A stretch of 64,000 nt of DNA from Arthrobacter sp. Hiyo4 (GTDB lineage Bacteria > Actinomycetota > Actinomycetes > Actinomycetales > Micrococcaceae), in assembly GCA_002370555.1 (NCBI GenBank), contig AP014718.1:3100001-3164000 (forward strand). Reading direction: 5' to 3'. Below the pieces are notes generated by a model. The model saw nothing but the letters and a program-made list of their open reading frames with translations. It did no database searches and was not told where the DNA came from. The position numbers were made by a program, and so were the translations under genes. This document shows positions 60,438-64,000 of this stretch, in pieces; within the stretch, counting starts at the first letter, position 1, and every line of letters begins with the position of its first letter.

Positions 60438-62243
60438 ATGGCCAAGCAGACCTCATTTTTCAGATCCATCAGCCGCCTTTACCCTCATGTGAGGCCGATC
60501 ATCCCCCGGCTGGTGATGGGCTACTCTGCTCACTTCTGGCCAGCATCGTGGCGCTGACAATCCCGCAGGTGCTGCGGGTCCTCGTAAATGAGTCCCTCAA
60601 ACCCGGAGGCGCGTCGGACGCCGTCTGGACTGCCGCCGTCGTCATCCTGGTCCTGGGCATCGCCGAGGCGGGACTCGTGGCGCTCCGCCGGCAGTTCGTG
60701 ATCAACCCGGCCACCACCGTGGAAACCCGGATGCGGGTCTCACTCTACGGGCACCTGCAGGACCTGACTGTGTCCTTCCATGACCGCTGGGGCTCCGGCC
60801 AGCTGCTGTCGCGTGCAATGACGGACCTGAACTTCCTGCGCCGCTGGATGGCTTTCGGCGCCATCATGCTGGTGGTCACCACGCTCACGGTGGTCATCGG
60901 CATAGTAGTCATGTTCTCCATGAGCTGGCAGCTGGCCCTGATCTTCCTGGCCGCCGCGGTGCCCATCATGGCCTACGGGTTCCGGTTCCGGACGCGCTTC
61001 AGCAAGGTGGCGCGGCGGAGCCAGGACCAGGCCGGCGACCTCGCCACCACGGTGGAGGAATCCGTCCACGGCATCCGCGTCCTGAAGGCCTTCGGCCGCA
61101 GCCGCGAAGCCCTGGAGAACTTCAACGAGCAGGCCGAGGAACTCCGCCAGACCGAGATCGTGAAGGCCAAGCACCAGGCGACGTTCACCATGGTGGTCAC
61201 CCTGCTGCCGGAACTCGCGCTCGGCGCCGGGCTGGTGGTGGGCGTGATGCTCTGCGCCAGCGGCCAGCTGAGCATCGGCGCCCTGGTGGCCTTCTTCGCC
61301 ACCGCCGCCGTCATCGCCGCGCCGGTGGAGTTCTCCGGCATGCTGCTGGCCATGGCACTCACAGCCAAGTCAGCCGTCGACCGCCACTTCGAGGTTATGG
61401 ATTCGGTCAACACCATCACCAGTCCCCCGGCGCCGCGCACCCCCTCGCTGCTGTTGGGCGCGCTCAGCTTCAAGAACGCCACATTCGCGTTCGAGGACGC
61501 GCCGGACAAGCCCATCCTCAAAGAGATCAACCTGGACGTCCGGCCGGGCGAGACCATGGCTCTGGTGGGCATCACGGGAAGCGGCAAGAGCGCGCTGATC
61601 CAGCTGGTCCCGCGCCTGTTCGACGTCACCGGCGGCTCCATCACCATCGACGGGGTGGACCTGCGCGAGTTCGACGTCGGCGTGCTCCGGCGCGTGGTAG
61701 GTGTCGCGTTCGAGGACACCACGCTGTTCTCCAGTTCCGTCCGCGACAACGTGCTCCTCGGGCACCGGACCGGACCGAGGCAGCCCTGGATGAGGCTTTG
61801 GATGTGGCGCAGGCGCACTTCGCGTACTCGCTGCCGGATGGCGTGGACACGCTCATCGGCGAGGAGGGACTGAGCCTCTCCGGCGGGCAGCGGCAGCGGA
61901 TTGCCTTGGCCCGGGCCATCGCGGCGCGGCCCCGGGTCCTCGTGCTGGACGATCCGCTCTCGGCCCTGGACGTGCACACCGAGAAGCTCGTGGAATCCCG
62001 GCTCCGCGCGGTCCTGAAGGACACCACCACGCTGATCGTCGCGCACCGCCCGTCCACCGTGGCGCTGGCCGACCGGGTGGCGCTGCTCGAGGAAGGCCGG
62101 ATCGCTGCCGTCGGAACCCACACGGAACTTCTGGTGCACAACCCCATTACCGCTACGTCATCGCCAGCCTGGACCAGGAACCACGGGACATGGATTCGGA
62201 ACTGTCGGAGCTTGAGGACGAGTCAGAGGACAGCATCCGATGA
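60438..62243 (+). CDS. ABC exporter subunit 1 (membrane and ATPase fused), frame broken
   Basis: ATG 60438 ([20 protein letters not shown]) after AGCAGGA. A missing base near 60522 restores [20 protein letters not shown]. Six-helix ABC type 1 membrane domain, then ATPase: Walker [21 protein letters not shown], a break near 61785, signature [17 protein letters not shown], Walker [13 protein letters not shown]. Asp replaces the usual catalytic Glu after Walker B. H-loop [17 protein letters not shown] break near 62155 restores [20 protein letters not shown]. About 602 residues. It overlaps subunit 2 by 4 bp (ATGA). Confidence 0.92.
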
Positions 62244-64000
62244 GTAACGCAACCTTCGGCACCGCCAACGAGGACAACACCCACCTCAGCAAGTCGGACA
62301 GTAAAACCGTACGACGGCGGTCGCTCGCCCTTTTGGCCACCCTGATCCGTCCGGTACGGCTCAGGTTCTGGCTGACCGTCGCCACCGTGGTCCTGTCCCA
62401 GGCCGCACGCGTGGCCGGTCCGGCACTGATCGCGTTCGGCATCGACCACGCGCTCCCGTCGTTGCAGGCGGGCGACAACCTCCCTCTGGTGCTTACCGGC
62501 GTCGCCTACCTGCTCGCAGCGATCGCGACGGCGGGACTCACCGCCGTCTACGTCACCTCCACCGCGCGGCTCAGCCAGGCGATGCTGCTGGACCTGCGCG
62601 TCCGGGTCTTCCGGCACACGCAGCGCCTAAGCCTGGAGTTCCACGAAAAGTACACGTCGGGACGGATCATCGCCCGGCAGACCTCGGACCTGGAAGCGCT
62701 GCGGGAACTCCTCGACTCCGGTGTCAGCTCCCTGGCCTCGGGCATGCTGTTTATGGTCTTCACGGCTGTCACGGTGTTCGCCCTGGACTGGCGCAGCGGA
62801 CTGATCGTGCTGGCCGCCGGCGTCCCCATGTACTTCCTGTCGCGCTGGTACCAGAAGCACTCCCAGATCGCGTTCCGCGAGTCCCGGGTGGTGTCCGCCC
62901 GGCTGATTGTGCATTTTGTGGAGACCATGACCGGGATCCGCGCCGTGAAGGTCTTCCGAAAGGAACCTGAGAACGCCGGGACGTATGGCCGGCTGGCTGA
63001 GGACTACCGGCTGGTAACAGTCCGCTCTATCAACCTCAACGGCATCTTCCAGCCCGGGCTGGTTCTGATCGGCAACGTCTGCGTGGCCATGGTGCTCCTG
63101 TTCGGCGGGTTCCGTGTGTTGGGCGGTGACCTTGCCGTGGGCGTGCTCCTGGCGCTGATCCTGTCCTCCAAACGTTTCTTCCAGCCGGTGGACCAGATGG
63201 CCATGTTCTACAACTCCTTCCAGAGCGCCCAGGCTGCCCTGGAGAAGGTGTCCGGCCTGCTGGAGGAGGTTCCCACGGTCCGTCCGCCCAAAAACCCTAT
63301 TGCGCTCCGCGATGCCAGGGGCGCCGTCGATTTCAAGGGTGTGGAGTTCCGCTACGGCGACGGCCCTGTGGTCATCCCCACCATGGACCTGCACATCCCC
63401 GCCGGCCAGACCGTTGCCTTGGTGGGGCAGACCGGCGCCGGGAAATCCACGCTGGCCAAGCTGATCGCCCGCTTCTACGACGTCTCCTCCGGTTCCCTGA
63501 CCCTGGACGGCGTGGACCTGCGCAGCCTGACCACCACGGACCTGCGCCGGAACATCGTGATGGTCACGCAGGAGGCGTTCCTGTTCAGCGGCTCCGTAGC
63601 GGACAACATCGCCCTGGGCCGGCCGGAGGCTTCCCGGGCGGAGATCGAGGACGCTGCCCAGGCCGTGGGCGCCCACGAGTTCATTACCGAACTCCCCGAA
63701 GGCTATGACACCGATGTCAACAAGCGCGGCGGCAGGGTGTCCTCCGGGCAACGGCAGCTGATCAGCTTCGCCCGGGCATTCCTGGCCCGGCCGGCGGTGC
63801 TGATCCTGGACGAGGCCACCTCCTCGCTGGACGTCCCCTCCGAGCGGCTCGTCCAGAGCGGACTGGCCCGCCTTCTGCGGGCAACGTCCGACGCCGGCAG
63901 TCCGGCAGGCGCCCCGGGCTCGTCTGGTGCGGGTCTGCGGCCGAGGGCTCAGCTGCTGCGGGCGGCGGCCGGACGGCGCTGATCATCGCGCACCGCCTCT
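62240..64000 (+). CDS. ABC exporter subunit 2 (membrane and ATPase fused), runs off window
   Basis: [20 protein letters not shown], six-helix membrane domain ([20 protein letters not shown] onwards), Walker [22 protein letters not shown]-loop [20 protein letters not shown], signature [20 protein letters not shown], Walker [21 protein letters not shown] with catalytic Glu. About 35 unusual Ala/Gly/Ser/Pro-rich residues follow before the H-loop ([11 protein letters not shown]), reached after a break near 63945. The altered signature SSGQ complements the Asp-for-Glu change in subunit 1, pointing to an asymmetric heterodimer. Export substrate unknown. Confidence 0.92.

Overview
The window is high-GC actinobacterial chromosome. 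Gene content, protein sequences and gene order point to the Micrococcaceae, most likely Arthrobacter or Pseudarthrobacter (inference; no rRNA is present). Most of it is a backbone that resembles the Mycobacterium tuberculosis Rv3646c-Rv3682 region: topA, a DUF1998 helicase, a Tad/Flp pilus operon with an Ssd-like protein, nth, acs, marP, crp and a class A penicillin-binding protein. No rRNA, tRNA or CRISPR array was seen.

Layout. 1-2.0 kb is the 3' part of an AAA_13/RloC-like ATPase with lower GC than its surroundings. 2.4-4.6 kb holds a small broken gene, a decayed ketoglutarate semialdehyde dehydrogenase and a LacI regulator. 4.6-6.8 kb is an L-lactate module (FadR-type regulator, twin operators, lldD). 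6.8-8.6 kb is a complete IS110-family element abutting a truncated copy of itself. 8.9-15.7 kb carries an ArsR regulator, an AcuC-like deacetylase, a TrkH/TrkA potassium pair, proC, ppx and an SseB-family protein. 15.7-24.3 kb carries topA, a methyltransferase, a TipA-like regulator, two lipoproteins, trhO and an acetyltransferase. 24.3-32.1 kb is the helicase plus the Tad locus. 32.2-34.6 kb has a small HTH gene divergent from an exonuclease/DNA polymerase, followed by a YegP-like gene. 34.7-39.9 kb has a NUDIX hydrolase, nth, a membrane protein and acs.

40.1-52.4 kb is a sugar-use block: two CUT1 ABC importers (each a binding protein plus two permeases, with no ATPase gene), DeoR and LacI regulators, a Gfo/Idh/MocA oxidoreductase and a GH36 alpha-galactosidase. 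The ATPase is presumably a shared MsiK-type subunit encoded elsewhere. 52.5-64 kb returns to the backbone: aroQ, marP, crp, NUDIX, ridA, a DUF4177 protein, ponA, a metallophosphoesterase and a heterodimeric ABC exporter running off the end.

Caution on quality. About 45 breaks in reading frame occur across otherwise well-conserved genes, roughly one per 1.4 kb. Every break I worked through by hand is repaired by adding one base, usually in a short G or C run. The broken genes are therefore probably intact in the organism, and I annotate them across the breaks. The most interesting non-routine signals are the promoter-operator between the HTH gene and the DNA polymerase, the IS110 tandem arrangement, three CRP-like sites with crp in the same window, and two kinds of dispersed intergenic repeat.
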